Of a stretch of 64,000 nucleotides of DNA, positions 1 through 10,999 are shown piece by piece. The notes below the pieces were generated by a model. That model did not search any database, was not told the DNA's origin, and saw only the letters and a program-made list of their open reading frames with translations. Position 1 is the first letter of the stretch, and the number at the start of each line of letters is the position of its first letter. A program made the translations under genes and the position numbers. The DNA lies in contig VWZW01006279.1 of assembly GCA_013397115.1 (NCBI GenBank), forward strand, positions 951,752 through 1,015,751, written 5' to 3'. The DNA comes from Edolisoma coerulescens (Eukaryota; Chordata; Aves; Passeriformes; Campephagidae).

Positions 1-160
1 GACCCGGACGAAGGCGGCTGCACCCGCGCTCCCATCCCCGCCCCCCCCGTCCCCTTTCCCGGGAGGGTTGGCATCTTCTCGGGTCGTGAAGCTCGTTTTT
101 ATCCTTTCGGTGTATGAGACGCATTCCGGCTTTACACATTTTTTGAGGGGACGATGGTTT
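1..160. other. GC-rich, CpG-rich left edge of window
   Basis: The first roughly 100 bases are C-rich with many CpG dinucleotides, then composition falls quickly to AT-rich by about base 250. This looks like the edge of a CpG island whose body lies left of the window, for example the end of a first exon or the flank of a promoter. No convincing reading frame or splice site is visible in the part present. The 63-codon open frame beginning here is not supported by anything else. Confidence 0.45.
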
Positions 161-259
161 ACAGGCAGGGAAAATCCCAAGCAAAACTTGAGGAATGTGG
201 GGGAGAAGGAAGGAGGAGGGTTTAGGGACTTCAAGCAAAGCAATGCCAGGGAACATTAA

Positions 260-3200
260 ATTAGAGCACATAACTATTAAAAATGCATGGAGATGGAGTA
301 TTTAAAATTCCTCCATGACATATAATATTAATCCGTTTTATGTAAAATTCATACCTGTAACTTAATTTGGTCCATTAATGCATCAGATCACGTATTAGTA
401 GATGTACCATGTTTTAAATATGATGCTGGAAATGTCCAGAGTTCTGTACTTTGAGACAGAGCATTAAAATTAACAGACGTATACTCCTGAGTCCTGCTTA
501 AGTCATCTTGTGGCAGATTGTAACCTTTTAATTTAATAATGCAGTGTTGAAACTCCCTGTTAATTCCTGCTAAGGATTAAGAGCCTCTGCGTATTTGAAT
601 GGGACGCCGGTGTAAGAAACTTGGCACCCAATCCTACGGATGCTGCAGCACTGCAAGCTCTCCGTGAGTGAAGTAGGGCTGATTGCTCGGGCAAAGGACT
701 GAAGGAAGGAGTAAAGGCTGCAGGATCTGCCCCTAAGCTTGTAAATCAAACCCAACAGAAGGGATGAAATCCATAATGGTGATTAATGATTACATGTCCC
801 CTCAAAGCTTAGTCACAACGGGTGATATATAAAGGATACAGTGGGAAGCTGTCAAACCCAGAACCTGAATGAGCGGTGAGACTGGATCATCTGAAGCGTA
901 TAACGAAGCACACTTGCATTTTCTCTCACCTCTTAAAAACACATGTTTTGAGGCTCTGCTTACAAATAGCCACTCTCTTGTTTTCCTTATTTTGTCCCAC
1001 ATTGCCAGTGCCATCCATGGCAGTTAGGCTCCTCTCAGCTCAAAATCCAAGTGTGTGGGGTAAATCTTTGAAGTGTAAATCTAGACTGAGGTCTAGATTT
1101 GTATGCTACATCATGGTGATGTGATGGGAAGATGTATTTCCATTAGCTAGGGGCTGGATGATCCCAATTCTGTTGTAGTCATCGCTTTTATTCAGTGAAA
1201 CTCCATGCAGTTTCCTTACCGGAACAGGCCTTAAGGTGTACGTTATGGTTACTTTGTTTTCTAGAGTCCTGGTAATCCGGGCAGATTCGATGTGCTGTCT
1301 AGAAAAAAAATACTTGTAAATTATTGTGAAAATGCAGTCTCTAATCTTGCTGGTGCAATTTAATTAAAATCTGCATGAAACTAGATACCTTGTAATATTG
1401 GGCTGTTCTGTTTGTACTGAATCCCCTTTGGGAGCTCCCCTGATTTCACTAGAAATCTCTGGGAAACCCCAATATGTAACTGGTTCCCCTCTAGCTCTCC
1501 CAGAGCTAATTTGGACAGATTATTTCTGTACATGCAGACAAACACACACATACACACACCCTGGAGCAGCACTATAGCAAATCCACTGAGACCACACTGG
1601 TTCTTGAAGATGACTCAGTATTTCTGTAAACTCATGAAGATCCATGAAATGCCTCACACCCCTTTTTCCATCAGGCTACTTCCACCGCAGAGGGTACAAA
1701 GGAAAATCCGAGGGTCTGCAAGCATTGAAGTTGCGAGAGGATTGCATGCGTTCATGTAGCTAACGTATCACAGTGGAGATATGCGGGAGAGGGAAAAACA
1801 GCCCTCCCCTTCAACTACCCTATAAATATTCAGGGTTTTCTTCCAGTAACTCCCTTTGATACTCATGAAGCTGATACATGCTAGTCCGACATGCTCGGCC
1901 GAACAATACGCACCAATTCCCTGTCAACAACAGGTCTGCTTTTGCTCTCCTTGAAGTCACTGGTGGTTTTGTCATTGACTTAAGTGGGACCAGGTCAGGT
2001 TGGATGTTTTTCCAAAATTTGGATTGAATGTGCTTAGTAAATTGCTTTAGAAATGGGTTGGAAAACCCAGGATGTTATCCATCTAGGTGGGCATAGTGAA
2101 ACTCTTCATCCCTGAAGAGGCTTATACACGAGAAAGAGGGTCAGTGGCTCTTGTTCATGCTTTTGTCCTATTAATAACAATATTTTTCATGACATGAGTA
2201 TATAAGGATTAACACTTCTGTTTTTCACCAGACCAAATTTGTATTTTTAAAAAATTCTGTGCATCTTTAAACATCTGGTCCCTTTCTGCTGGCTGGAGGA
2301 GTTTATCTGTCTTGGCTGCGTTTTTCTGTGCTTTCATCCCACATCCAGAGTCAAGATTCATTTCCATTGTAAGCAACTCTTGCAATATTACCACAAGATC
2401 CTTGATAATGCTTGAATGGACCGATTTGGTCTATTAAAAGAGAACTGATGAGTTCAGATCACATCATATGTGTTCTCTGAAGATCAGAAAAGTTGCTTTT
2501 GATTCAAACCCAAAGTAAAACAAGTTGAAAATGAAAATGTAATGATTGGCCTTGTATGACCTGTATCATGAGGATAATACTATTGAATTTAACGAGAATG
2601 AGTAATGTATTCTGAATTGTCAGCACAGGTCTGAGTAGATGAATATGCCATTGAATCCAGGTGAAGAAATAAACCTGAGACATTGATGCTGTCTCTTGAG
2701 TCATGGCACCAGGGAAGGGGGACAGTCCTTCCAAGCACAGAATGCGTGACATTTCCTCTGACAGCACTCTGGATCCACAGATGTTTGTGCATGATATGGT
2801 GCCATTGAACAAATCGTACCACATTAGTTAAAATAGTCTCTGGACAGATAAAATTTGAAGGGGACACATTCAGGTATGCAGAGGGAAGCAAGCAATCAAC
2901 GTGGTAACTTACACAAGGTTACTTGCTATACCTACCTTAAGAGGGCATGAAATGCACACAAATGCTCAATGCATTTTTATTCTTAAGCAGGTTATGAAAC
3001 AGTGGTTCAGTCAAGTGTCCTCATTTTTGAGCTTGGGGCACACCATGTCAGAGCAGTGCAGTAAAATCCCAAGCTTTCCTTTCCTTGAGGCTGATAACTG
3101 ATGTGACAAGTTTCATCCTGGTGGGCATAAAGATATGTGATACTGAGACCCCCTGCTCCCCATTCCTGTTGACTGCAGCAAGCAGCCAGAAGACTCGGGA

Positions 3201-4420
3201 TCTCGGAGGAGCTGCTCAACACCTAGAAGGGCTGATCATTAAAAAAGCATTATAAATCTCTGAATGGTTTATGGTTTATGAGGGAAATAGCAATTGATTC
3301 CTCAGTGGTGCCATTACTCTCCACTATTGCTATCATTCAAAAGGCAATAATGTTGGTTATTTACCTTCAATTAAAATATCTAGTTAGTTGTGATGTCATT
3401 TAAAATAGCAGTATAATGTGTTTAGTGCTCCCTTATCAAACACCATAGATAAACTCCTCTTGGCAACAGGGGATAGTGATATGAAATGAAGAATTGGGCG
3501 GGGGAGTGAGATGGAGGAAAGACTATGTAAATCTTTTACTGGATTATTATTTCTACATGCCTGTGTCCCCAGACAACAGACTGGAGGTGAGAGAGCAGGC
3601 TCCTTTGCAGTGACACCCCATGGATCCTCCAAATGGGTCAGGGAAGATCCACTGGGCATTCAGGGAATACAGAGAAGTCACCTCACTCTGCAGAGTATAC
3701 CAATGGACTGAAGTCTATCGGTCTTCTGGTACCACTCCTCACCAGGGATGATTCATCACCAAAGCTCTTGATCACCAAAACTCGACTTTAACTTTTCCCC
3801 AAATAATACGCGCTGTCTTCAGTACTGTTCTCCCTATATTCCTCAAATCCAAAATCTAAATACAACTCATACACTTTAGTAAACGTGTTTTTTTTTTTTC
3901 TCATTTTCTGGTTGTGTTCATTACAGAAATTTCTTCCCAATAAGAAAACCTAAAAGATTCTCAAGACCTTCCATTTCTCAGTGTCCCCTTGCATGAAGTT
4001 TAATATAAAATAAAAAAGAGAAATGGTTGTTGATTGCTCACAATAGCTCTTCACAGACAAAAGAGGATTTTTTGTTTTGCATGTTCATGTGGTTGTCCAC
4101 GTTAGAGAACCCTTCTAATGACAGGAGCATACTCCTACCCACTACTTTATGCTTTCTTTCAGCTTTGTATGCTACAAGAAAGTCACATAACAACAAACAT
4201 TATGGAGAGATGAGGAACAGAATTAAAAAAGCCCTTCTCCGTGGCTTGATGCTCATGTACCCTCCTTTTTACACAAATGTGGAAATAAATGCATAAAGAA
4301 ATGTTTCACCTCAGTTGGTGGAGAGAACCAAAAAAACACTGTGATGAGGTTCATGTCTACAAGCAATTTTCTTGCTGTGTTGTCTCCAGCATGGCTGTGT
4401 TGTAGGAATTTGTTCAAACC
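260..4420. other. AT-rich non-coding stretch
   Basis: No gene or recognisable mobile element is seen. It holds a short CA-rich patch near 1540-1560, a perfect 10-bp hairpin at 1077-1100 and a T run near 3888. Around 2590-2890 the - strand stays open for about 100 codons and has a pyrimidine-AG and an AG-GT near its ends. The alternative frame is interrupted and the peptide is not recognisable, so it is not called as an exon. Most likely intron or intergenic DNA. Confidence 0.5.
1077..1100. repeat. Perfect 10-bp inverted repeat with 4-nt loop
   Basis: Arms AAATCTAGAC and GTCTAGATTT are separated by TGAG. G-T wobble pairs could extend the stem by about four positions. It is too short for a microRNA precursor and has no flanking target-site duplication. 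Probably chance or a small local inversion-duplication. Confidence 0.6.
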
Positions 4421-4423
4421 CAC

Positions 4424-4684
4424 CTCATCCCTTTCAGAGTCTGCAGCAGCAGAAAACATTGGAATGTCACTGACAGGCGCCCTGGCATTTTGCTGGTGGT
4501 TGTATGTCAGCTGAAGGCTAATGTCATTTAAGAAGGTTGCTTTGTTCAGGTGACCAGAAACACTGGGTTTGTCGGGTAATGTCAGATTTCTGCATTGACT
4601 AAAGCAAGCTTGTGGCAAGAAAGATAACTCATGCTGACAACATTCTGCAGTGTGGTCCAAATACAAGCAATCAAGATGCTTATT
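4424..4684 (-). CDS. Candidate internal coding exon, 87 codons, unknown protein
   Basis: On the - strand a 161-codon open frame contains a segment with good exon boundaries. The upstream side is a long pyrimidine tract ending in CCCCAG (strong acceptor), followed at 4684 by AAT AAG CAT. The downstream side is GAG followed by GTGGGT, a plausible donor. The segment between is exactly 261 nt, phase 0 at both ends, and open throughout. The peptide starts NKHLDCLYLDH, contains LPDKPSVSGHLNKATF and SDIPMFSAAADSERDE, and has mixed, non-repetitive composition with no obvious domain, signal or membrane segment. The 10.7 kb CpG island lies 6 kb upstream on this strand and could be its promoter. I do not recognise the protein. 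It could also be a chance open frame, or a conserved non-coding element. Call rests on splice-like signals plus open length. Confidence 0.4.
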
Positions 4685-5419
4685 CTGGGGAAGGGGAAAA
4701 TAATTTTGGAGAAGTTGGCGGAGCTTCCTGAGGAACACTCCATTAAACTGAGTTACATAGTAACAGATTGAATTTAGAGTCTTAACTTTAATTTTATTTT
4801 GTGTAGATTTAGATCAGATTTATGTGCAATGTCATGCCCTTTGTTTGTACACAGAAATCCTCAGCCAATCTGCCTGAAAACTGATGGTATGATACCACCT
4901 CATACTATTTTTGTGTTTGTTATGAGTTTACATTAAGAGGTCTATAATCACACAAATAATGCAGCCTACAGGGACAATGAGCAAATCGACCTAAATTAAA
5001 TAAGTATCTAGATGTGTACATGCTCGTCTGCATATGTTATCATCACACCAATGATACTGGCTTTTATTTTCAGGGGACCTGAAGAGCTTCATCAGAAAAA
5101 GCAGTCTAAGTTCATTCCAGAAAAAACCCCTCAATAGCAATATTTAGCACTAATACAACATTTTACATTTTGAAAGCTAATACTAACATGTTTGTTATTT
5201 ATTCTCCGTGAGTGTTTTAAGGAATACTTCAAAATCTTTGGAGTTTTTTTTTTTAATCTTAAAAAAAATGTTTTAAATTAAAAGAAGAAATCACCTCTTT
5301 TTCCCTGACTGTGAAGACAAACTTTCCCACAGTAGAAGGACATCCAAGGTAGATGGAGAGACCTTGCTTCCTCTGTGTTGATGTGATTGCACTGATGTGT
5401 TCTGTGACTGTAATCAGTT

Positions 5420-5453
5420 GGTTCTCAAAGTACTTTGGTTCTCAAAGTACTTT
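5420..5453. repeat. 17-bp perfect tandem duplication
   Basis: The unit GGTTCTCAAAGTACTTT occurs twice in immediate succession. This is a simple local duplication, probably from replication slippage. Confidence 0.8.
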
Positions 5454-5876
5454 TATGGGCCAGTGTCACTTTCAGACATAACCTGCTTGCCAGGGACTAA
5501 TTTCCAGTTCTGCATTTTGTTTCATGCAAGTGACAGCCTGACAAATATGTACGCACTATAGAAAATGCCATTTGCTGGATTTGGTTCAAGTCAAATTGGT
5601 ACCACTGCTGGGAAGAGAAGTTAGAAAGAACTAGAAATTGAAGTCTGGTGGTTGCGTTTGTGGAGGGGAAGCTTTTCAAGGCATCTTCAAATCCCCTGAC
5701 TGCAGCTATTTATGAGCCATGTCATCTACTTCCCATATCTGCTGAAATCTTAGTAATCTTATTATCTATTTATTTACCTGCTATAGGGTTCCTGTTGCCA
5801 TAACATGTGAGGATCTACCAAGGCCTTAGTAACAGAAGCAAAAGGCTCTTCCTCATTCTTCTGTTCTGTCTTGCAG

Positions 5877-5976
5877 AAGAAATGTTAGAATAGCAGGAAA
5901 TTACTTATAGGATGATAGCACCAGTTTAATTTGCTTATGTATTTGTGTGTGTTTGAAAAAGCTGTCTGCTTAAAAG
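5877..5976 (+). ncRNA. Possible non-coding or UTR exon, 100 nt
   Basis: A textbook acceptor (long T/C tract ending in TCTTGCAG) is followed 100 nt later by AAAAG-GTGAGT, a strong donor. All three frames of the enclosed segment contain stop codons (TAG early in each), so if it is spliced it would be a UTR or long non-coding RNA exon. Splice-like pairs also arise by chance in introns, so this is weak. Confidence 0.2.
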
Positions 5977-7610
5977 GTGAGTTTTGTACTAGTTTGTACC
6001 AGGCTGCTTCCTGTGATCATTCTTTATAGCCTGCATGGCTTCTGAGAATGTTGTCACTTAAGAAAACAAGAGACCTCAGCTTTAGTTGACAGAAAACAGC
6101 TCTTGCAGGATTTCATGTTTAGAGAGCATGAAAAAATCGTAGACAGGTAATGTCTCCCTTAGGCAGACAGGGTCACACTCACGAGTTTAATTTCAGCAAT
6201 AGTATATGCTAAAGTGACCTTATATATTTCTTAGGACAACATGATTCTCTAACGAAAACCACTGTGTAGCACCGTGAATTTAAATCAAGATATACATTGC
6301 AGACTTCAAATGGCTGGAGATACAGAAAAAAGAAAGATGGATGTAGGGACAATATTGGACAGTGATCCATGAAGTGCAATTCTTCACAGTTAAATATATT
6401 CTATGACTTACTAATTTTCCCTTAGAAGAAATGGGAATGAATGTTATTTTCCATTTTGGAGTAATTGTATAGCAATTCTTCATAGTTTTGCTTCTTGTGC
6501 AGGGGGCAAACTTAGCAAATGTATTTTAAAGACATATTCAAAATTGCTGTTAAAAATGCTTCATCATGCAAATTTCTTACAGTTTCACTTTTTTTTTCCT
6601 TTAAGCTAAACGATGTGCATATATAAGAATATTTTGGGTAATCACACAGCTTATGCTAAGTAACTATTTCAAGTTGTCCTTGATACCAGTATGTTTCCAC
6701 ATATTTACCTTGAAGTGTTAATGACATTTATTTTGGTAATTTTTACTCCACTAACGTGCTCTTTCAACACTTTAAAGAACTGATAAAATTTTACTCAAGC
6801 AAATCTCTTAATTTACCTCAATGGAGAAATTGACTTGAAAAGCAGCACAAATCCTTGCTTATATAGAAAGTTTGTCTTGAAGTTAATAAGCTTATTTGCC
6901 TGAGTAAGGATATGGATATAGGGACTGCTCAAGTGAGCAGGAGTTCCACAACTGGATGTAAAGTCATTAGCTTACTTCAGACCAGCCTCTTGAAATAGTT
7001 GCTGAACATTGAGTGCCTGAGAACTGGTTCTCAAAACAGTATTTTGTAAAACGTGAAAATGCATATGCAAAAGAGTAAGGAAAATGGAAACTTTAAGCAC
7101 AAATGTTTAATTAAAATACACTGTGGTTAGTGGTGATGATTATTCGAAATAAATGTTATGTCCCCACGGCGTTGTACCCAACGTCCATTGCAGTCTTTTT
7201 CCACTGGGAGTACAAGACACCTTATAGACAAAAAGAGTTTTCTATTGCCCCCTTAACTTCTTAACACACACAGTACATCAATCTTCCTTGCAGCATGGTA
7301 TGAATTATTATTAGAAATATATTAATAGATTATGTATTTGTAATCTTAGCATGAGGTATTATTTATTTACAACCTTGCATCTCAGCTTCTTTTTGTCCTC
7401 TCCCTGTCCCCTCTGTATCTTCTTTCTTCTGAACTGTCTTACACTTGCAGCATCAGGATTCTCTATGGTGTTTAATGTTTTAGTAAGGTGGCAGTCTCTC
7501 CTTTCACTCTTTAGGGTACTGTTTCATCCTCTTGTGCTGAGAGATGCATGCTTTTACCTCTGCATCTCACAAAAGGTACTCCACCAAGCGTGTGAGCAAC
7601 CAAATGGGGA

Positions 7611-7637
<27 letters not shown>
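7611..7637. repeat. (TG)n microsatellite
   Basis: An uninterrupted TG dinucleotide run of 27 bases. It creates spurious valine/cysteine-rich open frames. Confidence 0.95.
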
Positions 7638-7642
<5 letters not shown>

Positions 7643-8005
7643 CTTCCTCCATTGCTTCAGACGGGAGCTGAGGTAGTTACAGCCCATAAAAAACTATGCC
7701 AGATGAAACTTAACTGGCATTGCATAAAGAGGACACACAATGGGCAGGCACTGGATAAAACATTTATTTTCAGTTGTTATTGATGGCCTCTCAGAAGTTG
7801 CTCGTGGCTCTACTTTGGCCTGTCACTTATGAGGTAAAGGGTCATCAATAACTTATGGAAATAAATGTCTTACTGATAGTCTGGCTACGGCAAGTCCAGT
7901 ATATTGTCTCACATACAGACATGCAAGCACAGAAAACACAAATAACAGAGAAACCAATTTTGAAGCTTCTGTCCTTCTATCTTCAGAAAAATGTGGCTTT
8001 TTAGA

Positions 8006-8160
8006 TTTTCTCTTTTCTTTTCTTTTCTTTTCTTTTCTTTTCTTTTCTTTTCTTTTCTTTTCTTTTCTTTTCTTTTCTTTTCTTTTCTTTTCTTTTCTTT
8101 TCTTTTCTTTTTTCTTTTCCTTTCTTTTTTCTTTTCTTTCTCTCATCTTCTATTTCTTTC
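8006..8160. repeat. (TTTTC)n pentanucleotide microsatellite
   Basis: A near-perfect TTTTC array runs for about 100 bases from 8011, then degrades into mixed CTTT and CCTTT units to about 8160. The complementary strand reads as a lysine/glutamate-rich frame, which is an artefact of the repeat. The length in the source individual may differ because such arrays are unstable and often collapsed in assemblies. Confidence 0.95.
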
Positions 8161-9150
8161 TGGTATTTCATAAAGATATGCCCCTAATTTATTTATAAGG
8201 GTAAGTCTCCAGAACAAGGTAGCATTACTGATCTGGCTTACCAGTTCCTCTGTACACATGAGTACATTCATAATTGATAGAATGGTCTATAGTGTTGGGA
8301 CTAAAATAAACTTAAGGTCAAATCTCTGGGAGAGCAAATCTTGCCATTATTCCTGATGAGAAATAAATATGTGCAGGAACTAAAAACTGTGGAATTGAAA
8401 GGGAATAAAACTGAATGCATAAGGGCATTTTGAACAATTCATTCCAAAGTGAAAGTGCTTTTTCTTAGTTTTTCTTCATTGCCTTGATCTTCCTAAAACT
8501 GTTTTTGGGGCAGGTTAATGACTGACCTTTGAGGGAACCACATACCAGTCTTTGTTCCCTAGCAGTCAGGGTCTTGCAGAAGCTTGAAACCTTTGAGGGA
8601 GAGAATAGGATTAAACTGCTGTATGAAGTCCAGCGCAGGTGATGATCAATGAGAGCAGAGGAGTGAGTTTCTCAGGACCCTCTCTCCCTTCCCCCACCAG
8701 CTGGAATTTATTTCCTTTACTGCAAAGTTACCTGATGGAGACGACTGACTGCCAGTGAATGTTGTCAGATTAATTTCCCTTAAGCAGCCATCAAAAGCAT
8801 TCAGTGTTAAAATCCCAATAAGATTTTAAAGGTTACTGGTCATTTAAGATTTAAACATCATATCAAGCAGTTAAAATCAGACAGAATTAACTTGAGGTTC
8901 CCACTAAAATCATATATCTACATAAACTCAGCTTACTTGCCACCCTCCAATTTTCAAGGTGTCCAGCAAAGTAAAGACGAGTGTTTGATCCTGCAACCTG
9001 TGTGTGTACTGAGTAACGTCTGATAAACTGGTGTTTACACGGTGAGTCCTTCCCACCTGCCTGTCCCAGTGCCCAGCTGTACACCCATGAATGAAGCCAT
9101 TGGTCCTAATATGCTGCATTGACTGCAAGGTCCCTTTGCATGCAGACTTT
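8160..9150. other. No gene seen
   Basis: AT-rich to mixed sequence with no recognisable element. A possible donor near 9041 (ACG-GTGAGT) lacks a convincing open exon before it. Confidence 0.4.
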
Positions 9151-9159
9151 TGCAGAGGA

Positions 9160-9446
9160 CTAGCTTTCACCTTGCCCGCACACTGAATCCGCGCTGCTTG
9201 AATTGGTGCAAAAATCCATTGTCACTGTGAGGACTGAGCTGCTGGTGGGACGCATGGGTCCCCTTCCCCATACTCCCGGTCCCTGTGCGGAGACGCTGCC
9301 GCTCCCTACGTGTCCCCCTCCTGCCGCCGCTCTTGCTCCTTCGGGTGGCTGAGCCTTTGCTGCGACAAGGTTCAGATAAAGGTTGTGTAAGCTGACAGGT
9401 GACATTTCAGCAATGGTTTCTGCTGCCTTTCGAGGATTCTGTATGG
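9160..9446 (-). other. Open, CpG-containing segment with acceptor-like 5' end
   Basis: On the - strand an acceptor-like CTTGCAG precedes an open frame of about 95 codons starting IQNPRKAAETIAEMSPVSLH and passing through a local CpG-rich patch (about 9230-9350). The first 30 residues look protein-like; the rest is alanine/glycine-rich from high GC. The best donor, CAC-GTAGGG, is weak. It could be a coding exon of a gene transcribed leftward from the 10.7 kb CpG island, or a GC-rich regulatory shore. The product is not recognised. Confidence 0.22.
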
Positions 9447-10680
9447 CTGCAAGCACTTGTTATCATTCCTAAAGGTTTGGAGTCAAGCTCTTTTGTTCCC
9501 TTAGAACTTATGCACAAACCAATTTATTAACGGGAGAATTAAAATGAAGCAGAATTTCAACGAAAAGCATTGCAAGCGTCCCACCTGCCCGGCCTCAAAC
9601 AGCTACTCAGCAAAAGCCAAGTGAAGCAAAACACAAAGCTGTAATTTGAGTTGCTCTAAGATTGTACTGATAGGGAAACCTGATGTCACATCTCCACAGC
9701 CTGGAAGAGCTCCTATGCATGCAGGCTCTGAGGCCCACAGCTAGAGGTGCTGTGTGATGAGGATGAGATAAAATACAAGAGGAGCTCTAGTTTCAGACTG
9801 ACGACCGAGGGGCCATTTCATTCAGTGAAGAAAAACCCTGCACTCCACAACAGTTCAATGTCTGTACGGAGAGAAATTTATGTTTAAACCCAACCTGCAT
9901 TTCGTGCTGAGTTACAAAGAGAGCTACTCTGGCTTTTGCTGTGGGGTCTTTGCCCTGTACTCTCCAAGACTAATGTAAAGAGTGGATATATGTAAACAAC
10001 TTGCATTAAGGAACAATCAGATTTTCCCACTGTGGGCCTAAGACACACCATTAGGAATGTATCCTCTCATGAAGAACTGCAGTAAGAAAGTAATGAAGAT
10101 TTTCACATGTGAAGTAAACTTCCATTAAAAATTTGAGGGCTTATTTTACCGAAACTGGCCAAATTACTAATAGAACCGGGTATTCTGCAGTGTGGGAATC
10201 TCGCTGCTGAAAGCAGTGGGAAACTTCGAGGCTGAATGTGGGAAGTTTGCGAGCGTTGGCAGGGATTGTAAACCTTGCTGGAGCGCAGTGAAAAGCCCCT
10301 CATTCCTGCAGGAAAGAACTTTTCTAAAGTGCCTGCAAATGAATTGAGGATGGAAACAGAGACATCTCCATTCAAACAATGGGGAGCTGGCAAGGACCGA
10401 GCGCAACACCCGGCCCCCACGGCCAGCGGGGGCCGTGTGGGAGCGGGCCGTGGAAATGCCGCCTTCCCACCGCCGGCCCGGGACAGCGCTCGGGGAAGGG
10501 GGGAACACCCGCGCGGCCGCGGGCAGCGCTCCCCGCCCCACGCGTGGAAGTGGGATAGGGGCTGCGGAGGGGGCGATTCCCGCCGCTCCCGCCGCGTCCC
10601 GCTCCCACCCCCCGGCTCCCTCCGCCCCTCCCGGCCGCTGCCTTGGCCCGGGCGGCCCAGACTGGCCGGCGCCGGGCCCG

Positions 10681-10688
10681 TGACATCA
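10681..10688. promoter_or_regulatory. CRE-like ATF/CREB site
   Basis: TGACATCA differs from the palindromic CRE TGACGTCA at one base. It sits 38 bases before the X-box inside the CpG island, a usual promoter-proximal setting. Confidence 0.5.
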
Positions 10689-10726
10689 CCCATTCACACT
10701 GCGGCCCGGCTGGCGCCGCCGGGGCG

Positions 10727-10740
10727 GTCGCCGCGGCAAC
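10727..10740. promoter_or_regulatory. RFX X-box
   Basis: GTCGCC-GC-GGCAAC matches the X-box form GTNRCC, short spacer, RGYAAC in every defined position. RFX factors bind such imperfect palindromes and control many ciliary genes. It lies in the CpG island, 21 bases before an ATG at 10762. Confidence 0.6.
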
Positions 10741-10761
10741 GCGGACGCCGATCCGCGGGCA

Positions 10762-10869
10762 ATGACTTCCAGCTGCCCGCCCGCGGGAGCGCGCCCGGCG
10801 CGCCCCCGCCTCGGCGAGCACCCCCGCGCTTCCCATCCCCTTCTCCCGCAACCCTTTACACCCCCGCAG
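10762..10869 (+). CDS. Possible first coding exon, 36 codons
   Basis: An ATG with G at -3 opens a frame beginning MTSSCPPAGARPARP that reaches CCGCAG-GTATTT, an acceptable donor, after exactly 36 codons (phase 0). It sits directly downstream of the X-box and CRE-like site, where a first exon would be expected. The composition (proline, alanine, arginine) is what any GC-rich open frame would give, and the GTATTT donor is only moderate. The next + strand candidate exon (17423) needs two leading bases, so the two do not join in frame without another exon. Treat as a hypothesis. Confidence 0.2.
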
Positions 10870-10983
10870 GTATTTTACCCATGCCCTACGCGATGGGGAA
10901 TGCTGGGGGACCAGAGCCGCCCCGCGGGTGGGGGGTCTCGCGGAGCTCGTGTGGTCTAAAATAATTCTACATTCACCTTTTAT

Positions 10984-10997
10984 ACACACACACACAC
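10984..10997. repeat. Short (CA)n run
   Basis: About seven CA units just downstream of the CpG island. Confidence 0.8.
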
Positions 10998-10999
10998 GG

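Larger units (their letters stand above)
4740..7340. other. AT-rich stretch, no gene seen
   Basis: Contains a 17-bp tandem duplication at 5420-5453 and a possible non-coding exon at 5877-5976. Otherwise it is unremarkable AT-rich sequence with short A and T runs. No mobile element was recognised. Confidence 0.5.
10380..10960. promoter_or_regulatory. CpG island, probable promoter
   Basis: This is the only strong CpG island inside the window: about 580 bases densely packed with CpG and G/C runs, against an AT-rich, CpG-poor background on both sides. It contains GC boxes (for example GGGGCGG at 10721), a CRE-like TGACATCA at 10681 and an RFX X-box at 10727. Long open frames occur on both strands here, as expected for stop-poor GC-rich DNA, and are not evidence of coding. 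There is no TATA box at a sensible place. Known vertebrate CpG islands of this kind usually mark transcription starts and are often bidirectional. Direction cannot be fixed from sequence alone. Confidence 0.8.

Noticed and set aside
1077..1100. Hairpin considered as microRNA precursor
   Set aside because: The stem is far too short, even with wobble pairs, for a vertebrate pre-miRNA.
3559..3588. Possible 14-nt microexon (acceptor GTGTCCCCAG, donor GGAG-GTGAGA)
   Set aside because: Both sites look good, but the length is not a multiple of three and there is no supporting frame; more likely chance.
7351..7783. Two overlapping + strand frames across the (TG)n repeat
   Set aside because: Both are carried by T-rich and TG repeat sequence and have no recognisable product.
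7853..8146. Lysine/glutamate-rich - strand open frame
   Set aside because: It is the translation of the (TTTTC)n microsatellite and has no other support.
10275..10964. 229-codon + strand open frame over the CpG island
   Set aside because: Same reason as the opposite-strand frame; the ATG lies in AT-rich sequence before the island without promoter support.
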